From assembly GCA_002412705.1 (NCBI GenBank), contig DHVO01000013.1, positions 11,202 through 24,431 on the forward strand: 13,230 bases of DNA. Direction: 5' to 3'. Below the pieces are notes generated by a model that saw only the letters and a program-made list of their open reading frames with translations, was not told where the DNA came from and made no database searches. The position numbers and the translations under genes were made by a program. Source of the DNA: Bacteroidales bacterium UBA5206. Lineage in GTDB: Bacteria; Bacteroidota; Bacteroidia; Bacteroidales; Tenuifilaceae. This document shows positions 5,267-13,230 of this stretch, piece after piece; position 1 is the stretch's first letter; every line of letters begins with the position of its first letter.

Positions 5267-8200
5267 ATGGATACTAATAAAAAGCAACAGGATGTTGGGC
5301 TAAATCTCAACACAAATAATAATGGTGATTTTAATATATCTATACTTAACATTAACCGGGCAACTGCAATTGTAGAGCTACGTAGAGCAAAAAGTGCAAC
5401 GCTAATGGGTGCGTTTTCAATAGTAGAAAACGATGCATTTAAAGCTATTGCCAGCAAATACGCTCTTTGTAGTTGCACATCTAACTTCTGGGATTTTATT
5501 GCAAAAAAGTTGAATCAGGCGGTGCTACCCTTGCATACCACTTTTTTTATTAGCGAGTTTGTTTCTTTACATATTGAGTTTTCTTCATTGGGGAATGATA
5601 GGTTCATTCTACAATGTGCCGAGGTTACTCAACCCTTAATTGATAAGGAAGTTGTAAGCCATATGAAGTTTGTTACCCTCTTTAGTGAGGGATACTGGAT
5701 TTGGGATATAGAAAAGGGGATTGTTGAGACCGATAGCATAGTAAAGGAGACGCTTAATAGCTCAGTTTTTGAGTTTGATGGTAAGAATACAGAGCTGTTT
5801 TCAATTGTTCACCCCGATGACAGGGAGAAACTTCGCCTATCGATAGAGTCCTTGTTAAACGGAGAGGTGGATAGGTCCGATTTGGAGTTTAGGGTGATGC
5901 TTAGGTCTTCCGAATGGCGGTGGCGATTGGGTCGATGGGCTATCTCTAAACGGAACGAACAAGGTAGGCCTGCCGAAATAGTTGGAATTACCCTTGATAT
6001 TGATGAAAATGTAAGGAACAAAATACTCCTTCGTAAATCGGAGGAGCGGCTGCGTAGGGCGCAAGCCATTGCGCAGATAGGAAGTTGGGAGAGCGACCCT
6101 AAGCTTCAGAAGGCCTATTGGTCCGATGAAGTTTATCACATTTTGGGCTTTGAGGTGGGTTCTGTTGTGCCATCCATAAAAACTATCTATAAGTACATTC
6201 ATGCCGATGATTTTGCTAGGCTCAAGGAGCAAATAACTAGCATTGCAAATTCATTACATACCAACAAGCTAGAATACGATGTTAGGTATAAGGGTATTGA
6301 TAAGAAACAAAAAATGATACGCTTTACCTTTGAGGCGGTTAGGAACGGCAATGGTACGGTGGAGATGTGGCAGGGCGTAGTACAGGATGTTACTGCGCTA
6401 CATAAATATGAGAGCAGCTTAAAGCAGGAGCGCGACAACCTAACCAACCTAATAAATAGTATCCCCGCCATTGTATTGGCAACAAACGCTAAGGGCGAAA
6501 TTGTTTTTTGGAATAGGAGCGGAGAGGTAATTACGGGTTACACCGAGAGCGATGCACAGCAAAGTGCCACTCTATTTGCATCGTTATTTCCCGATAGTAC
6601 CACTCGCCGCGAGATGAAACGATTCCTGAAGGAGTCGGCCAGCGCCTCAATATCGTGGGAGAACCAAATTACTACGGCAGCGGGCGAACATCGGCATATT
6701 TTATGGGCAACTGTAAGCGATTTTGTAAAGATGGACGGCTGGCATGCCATAGCAATGGGGTACGATATTACAACGCGCAAGCAAGCCGAGTCTATGCAGG
6801 AGCTTAATAGGAAGAAGCTGGAAGCCCTTTCCGAAACGGCAATAGACTTTGTGGGTATGCCGCTAAATGAGAGTATTTATCACTATGTTGGAACAAGGCT
6901 GGAGAAGTTCTTTCCTGTGCCAACTTATATTGTTTTTTCTTTTGATTCCCAGACCGATTTTGTAAGTATTGAAGGTATTTATGGTGTGAGTCCCGATGAT
7001 TGGAGTAGGGTGCTGAACATTCTTGGGTGGAATCCTATAGGACGACGATTCCCTATACCCCAAAGCTCATTGGAGGCACACCTTAAGGGGAAAATTGTGC
7101 GGGTTGAGGCAAATCTGTACGATTTTTCTGATGGCGTTCTTTCGGTGGGTGCATCAAAAGAGCTGGAGCGATTGCTTGATGCGAGCAGAATATTTACCAT
7201 TGGAATGATTAAGCACGACCATCTTTATGGGGGTGTGGCTGTATTGGCCAATGATGATTGCACTGCAATGGACTTCTCGCTAATGGAGGGGCTTGTTAGC
7301 CAAGCCTCTGTGGCGCTTTACCGACAGGAGCTCGAAAATCAGCTTATTGATGCCAAGAATAGAGCAGAGCAGTCGGATAGGCTAAAGTCGGCTTTCCTTG
7401 CTAATATGAGCCACGAGATACGTACCCCTATGAACGCCATTCTTGGTTTTTCCCAGTTACTAACCATGCCTAAGCTAAACGATGAGAAGCGCAAGGTTTA
7501 CACCGAGATAATTAACAACAAAGGGAATATCCTTATTAAGCTTATTAACGATATTATTGATGCTTCTAAAGTAGAGGCTGGTCAGCTAATGGTTGTGCTT
7601 AATCCTTTTAACCTAAATAAGATGCTGGCAAATATTAACCTTTTCTACCAAAAGGAAAAGGTATTCCAGAATAGGGAGAATGTAGATATTCGGTTGTCAA
7701 TACCAAACAAGGAGGGTGCCTTGGAATTTTTATCGGATGAGGGGCGCATAGAGCAGGTATTCACAAATTTAATCTCCAATGCGCTAAAGTTTACCGAGCG
7801 CGGCTTCATTGAGTTTGGCTATTTGCTTGATGCATCGCATATAAAGTTTTTTGTAAAGGATACAGGGGTGGGCATTCCCCCCGATATGCATCAGGTTATT
7901 TTCGATAGGTTCCGTCAGGTAGATTCCGAGTCCACTAAGAAGTTTGGGGGAACAGGGCTTGGTTTGGCCATATCAAAAGCAATTGTAAACCTTTTGGGTG
8001 GTAGCATTTGGGTTGAATCTGAGTCTGGAGTGGGTTCTACCTTCTACTTTACTATACCTTACAACTCAAGTACGCTTCAAAAAACGGAGCAGTTACCCGA
8101 AGCTGAGATGGTGGAGGATGTTCTGCCCGATTGGAAAAATAGGGTGGTTCTAATAGCCGAAGATGAGGAGGTTAACTATATTCTGCTTAGTGAGCTGCTA

Positions 8201-8500
8201 GCTCCTACAGGAGTTACGCTACTATGGGCAAAGGATGGAGCGCAAGCGGTTGAGCTAATTAAGAAACTTAAGCGGGTTGACCTTATTCTAATGGATATTA
8301 AGATGCCCGTAATGAATGGTTATGCGGCTACACTAGAGATTAGGCAGGTAAATCCCGATATCCCCATTATTGCTCAAACGGCCTATGCGTTTAGCAACGA
8401 TAAGCAAAAGGCAGAAGCCGCAGGCTGTAACGATTACATTACCAAACCTATATCGAGTAATGAGCTAATTGCCAAAATGAGTAGATTTATTGGCGATTAG
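5267..8500 (+). CDS. soluble multi-PAS/GAF hybrid sensor histidine kinase with receiver domain
   Basis: This 1077-residue hybrid kinase has, in order: an N-terminal region (about 30-125) of unclear type, perhaps a degenerate PAS; three PAS/PAC modules (about 135-250, with HPDDREKLRLSIESL and EFRVMLRSSEWRWR; about 256-380, with AQIGSWE and HADDFARLKEQ; about 390-508, with IPAIVLATNAKGEIVFWNRSGE); a GAF-like domain (about 515-690); HisKA with phospho-acceptor His716 in SHEIRTPMNAI; HATPase_c with N box NLISNALKF (834-842), G1 DTGVGI (865-870) and G2 GGTGLGL (894-900); and a receiver domain with acidic pair Asp966/Glu967, phospho-acceptor Asp1010 (LMDIKMP), Thr1038 and Lys1060. I see no signal peptide or membrane segment, so it should sense cytoplasmic or diffusible cues such as redox, ligand or light. 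All catalytic residues are present. The receiver is C-terminal with no output or HPt domain, so a separate phosphotransfer partner is needed and none is nearby. Confidence 0.93.
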   Translation: MDTNKKQQDVGLNLNTNNNGDFNISILNINRATAIVELRRAKSATLMGAFSIVENDAFKAIASKYALCSCTSNFWDFIAKKLNQAVLPLHTTFFISEFVSLHIEFSSLGNDRFILQCAEVTQPLIDKEVVSHMKFVTLFSEGYWIWDIEKGIVETDSIVKETLNSSVFEFDGKNTELFSIVHPDDREKLRLSIESLLNGEVDRSDLEFRVMLRSSEWRWRLGRWAISKRNEQGRPAEIVGITLDIDENVRNKILLRKSEERLRRAQAIAQIGSWESDPKLQKAYWSDEVYHILGFEVGSVVPSIKTIYKYIHADDFARLKEQITSIANSLHTNKLEYDVRYKGIDKKQKMIRFTFEAVRNGNGTVEMWQGVVQDVTALHKYESSLKQERDNLTNLINSIPAIVLATNAKGEIVFWNRSGEVITGYTESDAQQSATLFASLFPDSTTRREMKRFLKESASASISWENQITTAAGEHRHILWATVSDFVKMDGWHAIAMGYDITTRKQAESMQELNRKKLEALSETAIDFVGMPLNESIYHYVGTRLEKFFPVPTYIVFSFDSQTDFVSIEGIYGVSPDDWSRVLNILGWNPIGRRFPIPQSSLEAHLKGKIVRVEANLYDFSDGVLSVGASKELERLLDASRIFTIGMIKHDHLYGGVAVLANDDCTAMDFSLMEGLVSQASVALYRQELENQLIDAKNRAEQSDRLKSAFLANMSHEIRTPMNAILGFSQLLTMPKLNDEKRKVYTEIINNKGNILIKLINDIIDASKVEAGQLMVVLNPFNLNKMLANINLFYQKEKVFQNRENVDIRLSIPNKEGALEFLSDEGRIEQVFTNLISNALKFTERGFIEFGYLLDASHIKFFVKDTGVGIPPDMHQVIFDRFRQVDSESTKKFGGTGLGLAISKAIVNLLGGSIWVESESGVGSTFYFTIPYNSSTLQKTEQLPEAEMVEDVLPDWKNRVVLIAEDEEVNYILLSELLAPTGVTLLWAKDGAQAVELIKKLKRVDLILMDIKMPVMNGYAATLEIRQVNPDIPIIAQTAYAFSNDKQKAEAAGCNDYITKPISSNELIAKMSRFIGD

Positions 8501-8509
8501 CATCAAAAT

Positions 8510-8546
8510 CAAAAGAGGGTATCCAGAAAATGGATACCCTCTTTTG
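8510..8546. terminator. perfect 15-bp bidirectional terminator between the kinase and the S9 peptidase
   Basis: Arms 8510-8524 and 8532-8546 are exact reverse complements (CAAAAGAGGGTATCC and its complement) around the seven-base loop AGAAAAT. The A-run on one side and T-run on the other give a U-rich 3' end in both directions. It lies 9 bases after the kinase stop and 15 bases after the S9 peptidase stop on the other strand, so it serves both. Confidence 0.92.
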
Positions 8547-8561
8547 TATTATGTTTTACGT

Positions 8562-11387
8562 TTAGTTTACAGGATCGTAACCTAGCGTTTTCCCTTTTTG
8601 TGTGGCAGGTATGCCCTTGTCCATCCATTCTGGCATTGGAGCATCCTTGAGGTAGTAATCAAAGAATTGCTGCATTCTAATGGTCCAGTCCACTCTGTTG
8701 GCACGGCGAACAAGGTTGTGCGCATCGTCATTGTAGTTAACCATCCAAACTTGCTTGTTCAACCTACGTAGCGCAAGGAAATACTCAATTCCTTGGTACC
8801 AGGGGACTGCCTCATCGGCATCATCGTGGCGAATAAGCAGCGGTGTGTTAACCCTAGGAGCAAAGAAAAGTGGTGAGTTCTCAATGTAATGCAGTGGGCG
8901 CTCCCACAATGAGGCTCCAATGCGGCTTTGTGTGCGCTCGTACTGGAACATCCTTGATAGTCCGCTTCCCCAGCGAATACCGCCATAGGCACTGGTCATG
9001 TTGCTTACAGGAGCACCTGCCGATGCTGCCTTAAACAAATCGGTTTGGGTTACAAGGTAGGCAATTTGGTATCCGCCCCAGCTTTGACCCTGAACGCCTA
9101 TGCGTTGTACATCGGCAAATCCACGATTAACCATGGCCATAGTTCCTGATATGATGGCATCGTATGCGCTGCGGCCAGGTAAACCCTCGGTGTACTTAAT
9201 GTCGGGCATAAATACCAAATAATCATTGCTTGTGTAGAATGTTGGGCATATTACAGAGCGCCCAGGTGCTGGAACGTAATGCCTATGTAGGTTATCGGTA
9301 TGCCTTTCGTAGAAGTAAACCATCATGGGGTACTTCTTGCTTGAGTCAAAATTTTCTGGCTTGTAGAGGAGACCTTGAATGGTGTCTCTATTAAAATCGA
9401 CCCAGCTAACCAGTTCTACCGATCCCCATAGGTATTTATCCTTTTGTGGGTTGGCATTGCTTAATTTGGTAGGTGAGGCAAAGTCTAGTTTGCTATACCA
9501 TAAATCGCCATACTCTGTAAACGATTGGCGCGTAAAAATAATTTGCTCTGCGTTACGTGCTTTAGCCTCAAGGTTGTACATGTAGCTACCCTCTGCAAGT
9601 TGTATAGGACGTGACTTAAAGTTTGGGTTTAGCTGAGCAAAACCAGCATCTTTTGTTGTATTGTTGAAAGTGGTAAGCAGAAGTGGTTCTTTAGAACTAA
9701 TGAATTGAGCTTCAGGATCGGTGCGCTCAACACGGTAAGTAATGTTTTTCTCTTTTCCTGCGGTGATGCGTTTAGGTGCATTTTTTCCAGTTGCATCAAG
9801 TAGCCATATGTCGTGCTGCTCGTAAGCAAGGAATTGGGTTCCATTCTCTAGCCATCCTGCCATTCCGTATGGAGACGGTTCGCTGGGTACATCGTTTAGC
9901 ACATCGGAAAAATTAGAACCTTGTAATGTGCAAGTTAAGCATTGGGTTTTACCATCCTTTACGGTGTAGGAGTACCAGTTGCTATCGGATGGTTGGTAAA
10001 ACGCCATATGGTTTGCTTCGGGTGATAAGATAACGTATCGGCCAGTTCCATTAATAACTAGCTTTTTTTCTCCAGTTTTGATGTTCACAATATAATAATC
10101 TGAAGCCGATGGGTAGTCCCATGTCATTGCATACATGTATGGAGTGTCGTCAACCCCAAGTGCGTATAGCGCATCGCCATTATTTACTAGCCTAACCTCA
10201 TCCATTTTTTTATTGGCAAGCTGGATAACGCTTTTATCTTTAGAGTGGTAAACAGCTAGGAACGATTGCTCCTGAAGCTTTTTAAGCATCACTTTTTGCT
10301 GAGTTTGGAGAAGTGTATCGGTGTAGCTCCATAGGTCGAACACTGCTTTCTCGTCGTCGGTAAGCGTATCTTTAGGTTCTTCTACTGGCCTTGGCATGGT
10401 AAAAAAGTAGAGCTTGTCGGCTTTCTTTGAGTAGAATGGCGACGTGTAGCTGCTAACCACCCAGTTTGAAGGAATGCCCTTTGTATCGGCAGTAATGGTT
10501 TTCTCTGCAGTGTAACTTTTAGGGTTTATGGTGTATAGGTCATAGATTTTTACTTTTCCAGTATCAGCGCTAAAAAGGAAAGCCGCATTCTCGCCATTCT
10601 CGTCAACAACTAGCTTGTTAATATCGCCCTTTTGCTGTAATGCAATTGTATTGCTCTTGGTTTGGGTATTGAATACATTAACAACCGCATGTTTAAGCGA
10701 GTCTTGCGTTTCGGTTGTGTAAAGCACTAGTTTGCCGTTGCGGGAGATTGTGTAATCGCTAACATCGTTGTAAGTGAACACCTCGCCAGTAATGGGGTTA
10801 AGAATTACCAGCGAGCTTTGGTTGCCATTTTTCTTTTTCGATGCTGCGGCTTTCTTTGAGGAGGGCTTCTTCTTCTCCTCTGTAGTTTTGGTGGTATCGC
10901 TCTCCGTTTTTTTCTCTTCGGGCTTACTCATTAGAATGGCAATCCAATCCCCTTGCAAATCGCCTACTTTGTACGATTTAACCTTAGGATAACCGTATGT
11001 TTTGCCATCGTTAAAAACGTAAACAGCCAAGGAATCCTTGGGCATATCGTCCCTTTTCTTTTTGGCAAGTTTTGCTTTTCTAACATCGGCTTTAGATGGT
11101 TTTACCTCAAAAACTAAGAAGTTGCTATTTGCAGATATCGAAGCTTGAGTTCCTCTCTCAAAGGAGGTTTGGGTTCCTTGCTCAATGTTTTCTAACCAAA
11201 GAGTGCAATCGCCATCTTGTGGGTTAATCTGATAGGTAACCCATTTGCCATCGGCAGAAATAATGGGCTTTACCACATTTTTCCAATCATCGTAAACGCT
11301 GTGAGTTAGGGGCACCTTTGCATCTTGCCCAATCCCATTAAAACCAGCAAATAGCAGCAACGCCACTATAATTTGAAATCGCTTCAT
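8562..11387 (-). CDS. S9 family (prolyl oligopeptidase/dipeptidyl peptidase-like) exported serine peptidase
   Basis: This 941-residue exported peptidase has a signal peptide at about 1-20 (MKRFQIIVALLLFAGFNGIGQ), then a beta-propeller region (about 25-640) and a C-terminal alpha/beta-hydrolase domain (about 655-915). The catalytic triad can be placed by motif: Ser769 in GQSWGGY, Asp858 in RHDDADEAVPW and His890 in DDAHNL. The enzyme probably removes or cuts short peptides in the periplasm or at the cell surface; exact specificity is not readable here. Two highly basic, low-complexity stretches interrupt the propeller, at about 98-114 (many Lys) and about 155-188 (Lys/Glu/Thr/Ser-rich); similar Lys-rich inserts occur in related Bacteroidota proteins. 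It ends at the terminator shared with the kinase and is separated from the upstream C69 gene by that gene's own terminator, so it has its own promoter, which I could not place. Its leader contains several inverted repeats. Confidence 0.93.
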   Translation of the reverse strand: MKRFQIIVALLLFAGFNGIGQDAKVPLTHSVYDDWKNVVKPIISADGKWVTYQINPQDGDCTLWLENIEQGTQTSFERGTQASISANSNFLVFEVKPSKADVRKAKLAKKKRDDMPKDSLAVYVFNDGKTYGYPKVKSYKVGDLQGDWIAILMSKPEEKKTESDTTKTTEEKKKPSSKKAAASKKKNGNQSSLVILNPITGEVFTYNDVSDYTISRNGKLVLYTTETQDSLKHAVVNVFNTQTKSNTIALQQKGDINKLVVDENGENAAFLFSADTGKVKIYDLYTINPKSYTAEKTITADTKGIPSNWVVSSYTSPFYSKKADKLYFFTMPRPVEEPKDTLTDDEKAVFDLWSYTDTLLQTQQKVMLKKLQEQSFLAVYHSKDKSVIQLANKKMDEVRLVNNGDALYALGVDDTPYMYAMTWDYPSASDYYIVNIKTGEKKLVINGTGRYVILSPEANHMAFYQPSDSNWYSYTVKDGKTQCLTCTLQGSNFSDVLNDVPSEPSPYGMAGWLENGTQFLAYEQHDIWLLDATGKNAPKRITAGKEKNITYRVERTDPEAQFISSKEPLLLTTFNNTTKDAGFAQLNPNFKSRPIQLAEGSYMYNLEAKARNAEQIIFTRQSFTEYGDLWYSKLDFASPTKLSNANPQKDKYLWGSVELVSWVDFNRDTIQGLLYKPENFDSSKKYPMMVYFYERHTDNLHRHYVPAPGRSVICPTFYTSNDYLVFMPDIKYTEGLPGRSAYDAIISGTMAMVNRGFADVQRIGVQGQSWGGYQIAYLVTQTDLFKAASAGAPVSNMTSAYGGIRWGSGLSRMFQYERTQSRIGASLWERPLHYIENSPLFFAPRVNTPLLIRHDDADEAVPWYQGIEYFLALRRLNKQVWMVNYNDDAHNLVRRANRVDWTIRMQQFFDYYLKDAPMPEWMDKGIPATQKGKTLGYDPVN

Positions 11388-11422
11388 TGGTGTTGTATTT
11401 AAAAAATCAGTAAATGAAATGG

Positions 11423-11442
11423 AGAGAAATCCACCTTTCTCT
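11423..11442 (-). repeat. 7-bp inverted repeat in the S9 peptidase leader
   Basis: AGAGAAA (11423-11429) and TTTCTCT (11436-11442) are exact reverse complements around the six-base loop TCCACC. On the minus strand the loop reads GGTGGA, a purine-rich sequence resembling a ribosome binding site, but it is about 45 bases from the ATG at 11387, too far to act as one directly. No T-run follows, so it is not a terminator. Confidence 0.4.
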
Positions 11443-11445
11443 TAA

Positions 11446-11521
11446 ACAAAGTTTGATGCCCTTTCCCTTATAAAGCTTAATAGGGAAAGAGCATATGGTA
11501 TGGTTTGTGACAAACTTTTGT
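11446..11521 (-). repeat. nested inverted repeats upstream of the S9 peptidase gene
   Basis: An inner perfect 8-bp repeat, CTTTCCCT (11461-11468) and AGGGAAAG (11482-11489), encloses a 13-base spacer whose middle holds AAGCTT. Outside it, ACAAAGTTTG (11446-11455) faces CAAACTTTTGT (11511-11521), complementary except for one extra T. Between the inner and outer right arms lies GTTTGTGACAAAC (11503-11515), itself a short palindrome. The set lies between the C69 terminator and the S9 start and may be an operator array or a folded leader. Confidence 0.5.
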
Positions 11522-11529
11522 ACTCCTAT

Positions 11530-11563
11530 ATAAAAATCTCGCCCTAGCGGTTGCCAGGGCGAG
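11530..11563 (-). terminator. intrinsic terminator of the C69 dipeptidase gene
   Basis: On the minus strand, CTCGCCCT (complement of 11556-11563) pairs perfectly with AGGGCGAG (complement of 11538-11545) across a ten-base loop, and is followed by ATTTTTAT. It begins 23 bases after the stop codon of the C69 gene. It should separate transcription of this gene from the downstream S9 peptidase gene. Confidence 0.85.
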
Positions 11564-11586
11564 TTATGGTATGTGCTAAAAATCAG

Positions 11587-13230
11587 CTATTTCTTAGAGT
11601 CGGGATGTAGCAGCTTTTCGCCAGTATCCTTAACTACGGTCTCTTTCCATTCCTCGTTGTAGCCTGGGTAGCTAGGCGAAGCAGGGTAACCCCAAGGATT
11701 GCGAATGAATTTGCCATCCCTTTCCTGTTTTACGTTACCATCCAAATACTTAACAAGGAGGAAGTTGCTAAGCTCGTTCCAACGAGCAACAGTTGTGTTT
11801 GCGGTATTAACCGAGTAATCGGTTAGGAATTGTACTGCTAGCTCGGGATTGGTTTCCCACAACTTTTGTGCAGCAGCATCAATGGCTGGTGTGTAGGCCG
11901 CAAACTTAGTCTCAAGCTCGCTTTGAACCTTTTTTACATCGGGCATAACCCTGCTGTAGAAAAGGTAAGCAAAGTGCGCTACGCGGTTAAAGGCCCAGAA
12001 TCCTGATGATGGTGAGTAGGTAAGCATATCGCCATTGCCTTCGGCAAGGGTTTCGGGAACGCGGTTTATAGCACAGTAAATGGGCATGTAAACGGTGGTT
12101 GACGCATCATCAACACCAAACCAAAAAATTCCACCAATAGGATTTGGTAGCCAGCTACGCATTTGTGCTATAAAGGAGAAACCTGTTTGCTGGGTGGCCG
12201 TTGCGCGCTCGTTAAAGTAGGTTTTACCCTGATAATCCCAGGTTAAGGTACGCCAACGATATGGGAGGCCAAATGGACCTGCGCCAGCATCTTGGCTCAT
12301 GTCAAGTTCAGTACCCTGAAGGTAGTTGCGCTTAAAGCTCATTAAATCCTGTGGTGTAAGCTTACGGTCGGGTTTAATGTAAAGCGGCATGCGATTTTTC
12401 AAGTCGATTCCCTTTGCGTAATCCCAATACTTGGCCATGTCGCTATTTACGCTGTTAAACATGGTCCAAACGCGCATTTCGCAGAAACGGGCAGCATCAA
12501 AGCTAAGTGGGGCATAGGTATCGCTAAAGCTGAATTCTGAATCGGCTCCTTCAAAGTACTTCTTGGTACGAGCAAATGAGATAACATCGTGAGAGTAAAC
12601 GACCTCAACCTCTGGGTTGTTTATTTGGTCAAGGTTCTTGCTACTTATGGAGTTCTTTTCCGATTCAAGAGGGAAGGTGGTGATGCGCGCATGGTTAGCG
12701 TGCGATGAGATGTAACCATCGGGAATGCGAATGGCAACCCACACGGCACCCTTATTGGCATTGTACATCTGCTTGGTTTTCTTATCCTTCTTTAGGTCGG
12801 TACCTTTGCCAATAAGTTCCATGATCCAAACCTCGTTGGGGTCGCCAATGGAGAATGACTCGCCAGTGCTTGCATAGCCATACTTTTCTACAAGTTCGGC
12901 CATAACCTTAATGGCCTCGCGAGCCGTTTTGGAACGCTGAAGCGCAAGGAACATAAGGCTGCCGTAGTCAACAATGCCCGTTGAGTCGAAAAGTTCTGAG
13001 CGGCCATCAAAGGTGGTTTCGCCAATGGCTACCTGATACTCATTCATAAAACCAATAACCTGATAGGTTTCTGGAGCCTGAGGGATTTGTCCAAGCGGTT
13101 TTGCCGTTCCGCGGTCGTATAGGGTAACCATTGTGCCAGCAGGCCATGTTCCCCTTGGGCGAAAGTAGAGCTCACCGTAGCGGATATGCGAATCGGCTGC
13201 GTACGAAACCATGGTTGACCCATCGGCCGA
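11587..13230 (-). CDS. C69 family dipeptidase (PepD-like), 5' end outside the window
   Basis: The visible 547 residues belong to peptidase family C69, N-terminal-nucleophile dipeptidases. The reading frame continues unbroken to the window edge: six codons before the ATG at 13212 read SADGST, so that ATG (giving MVSYAADSH) is internal. The true start, signal peptide and catalytic N-terminal Cys lie beyond 13230. Recognisable family segments are the SADGSTMVSYAADSH start, YGELYFRPRG, the ISSHANHARI block, SHDVISFARTKKYF, and the C-terminal LTDYSVNTANTTVARWNELSNFLL region typical of Bacteroidota members. It probably cleaves dipeptides outside the cytoplasm, completing the work of larger peptidases such as the neighbouring S9 enzyme. 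Its own terminator follows at 11530-11563. The catalytic residue cannot be checked here. Confidence 0.92.
   Translation of the reverse strand, partial: SADGSTMVSYAADSHIRYGELYFRPRGTWPAGTMVTLYDRGTAKPLGQIPQAPETYQVIGFMNEYQVAIGETTFDGRSELFDSTGIVDYGSLMFLALQRSKTAREAIKVMAELVEKYGYASTGESFSIGDPNEVWIMELIGKGTDLKKDKKTKQMYNANKGAVWVAIRIPDGYISSHANHARITTFPLESEKNSISSKNLDQINNPEVEVVYSHDVISFARTKKYFEGADSEFSFSDTYAPLSFDAARFCEMRVWTMFNSVNSDMAKYWDYAKGIDLKNRMPLYIKPDRKLTPQDLMSFKRNYLQGTELDMSQDAGAGPFGLPYRWRTLTWDYQGKTYFNERATATQQTGFSFIAQMRSWLPNPIGGIFWFGVDDASTTVYMPIYCAINRVPETLAEGNGDMLTYSPSSGFWAFNRVAHFAYLFYSRVMPDVKKVQSELETKFAAYTPAIDAAAQKLWETNPELAVQFLTDYSVNTANTTVARWNELSNFLLVKYLDGNVKQERDGKFIRNPWGYPASPSYPGYNEEWKETVVKDTGEKLLHPDSKK

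Noticed and set aside
5855..6232. 125-codon minus-strand frame inside the hybrid kinase gene
   Set aside because: It is antisense to the well-conserved PAS modules and has no recognisable domain.
10774..10992. Forward-strand frame rich in Phe and Ser within the S9 peptidase gene
   Set aside because: It is the antisense of the Lys/Glu-rich insert; complement of AAG/GAA codons naturally reads as Phe/Leu/Ser.
11503..11515. Shared half-site TTTGTGA between the RHH operator candidate (5101-5107) and the S9 leader
   Set aside because: A seven-base match on either strand is expected about once or twice by chance in a window of this size, so it is no evidence for a common regulator.

Overview
The window looks like chromosomal DNA of a member of the Bacteroidota, probably the order Bacteroidales or a near relative. 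Three things point there: an outer-membrane TonB-dependent receptor with an N-terminal carboxypeptidase-regulatory-like domain, two exported peptidases of types common in that phylum (S9 and C69), and promoter candidates of the Bacteroides type (TTTG, about 20 bases, then TAnnTTTG). Genus cannot be set from sequence reading alone. No tRNA, rRNA, CRISPR array, insertion sequence, integrase or phage gene was seen, and base composition and codon use look even, so this appears to be stable core-genome territory rather than an island.

Layout from left to right: a possible 3' tail of an unidentified gene at the left edge; an Hsp20 chaperone gene (+); then a leftward, probably co-transcribed set (read 2143 to 567): an ArsC/low-molecular-weight-phosphatase-fold protein, a YjbQ-family protein and endonuclease III. 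Hsp20 and nth converge on one hairpin terminator that lies partly inside the last codons of nth. A divergent spacer (2144-2320) separates this set from a TonB-dependent receptor (+). A 70-residue probable ribbon-helix-helix protein (-) follows, then a 202-base divergent spacer rich in repeats, then a 1077-residue soluble hybrid histidine kinase (+). The kinase converges with an S9 prolyl-oligopeptidase-family peptidase (-) on a perfect 15-bp bidirectional terminator. The right edge holds a C69 dipeptidase (-) that runs out of the window.

How the genes may work together: the TonB receptor, S9 peptidase and C69 dipeptidase fit a bacterium that imports large nutrients and degrades peptides. The kinase could supply signal input, but nothing in the window shows what it controls. 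The most unusual points are (1) the ArsC-fold protein has serine where the catalytic P-loop cysteine should be, next to a YjbQ gene; (2) the small putative DNA-binding protein starts with TTG and lies just downstream of a 9-bp palindrome, in a spacer that also carries a cluster of TTAACA sites and a good candidate promoter for the kinase; and (3) the leader of the S9 peptidase gene holds several nested inverted repeats. I saw no obviously new multi-gene system such as a defence island or biosynthetic cluster.
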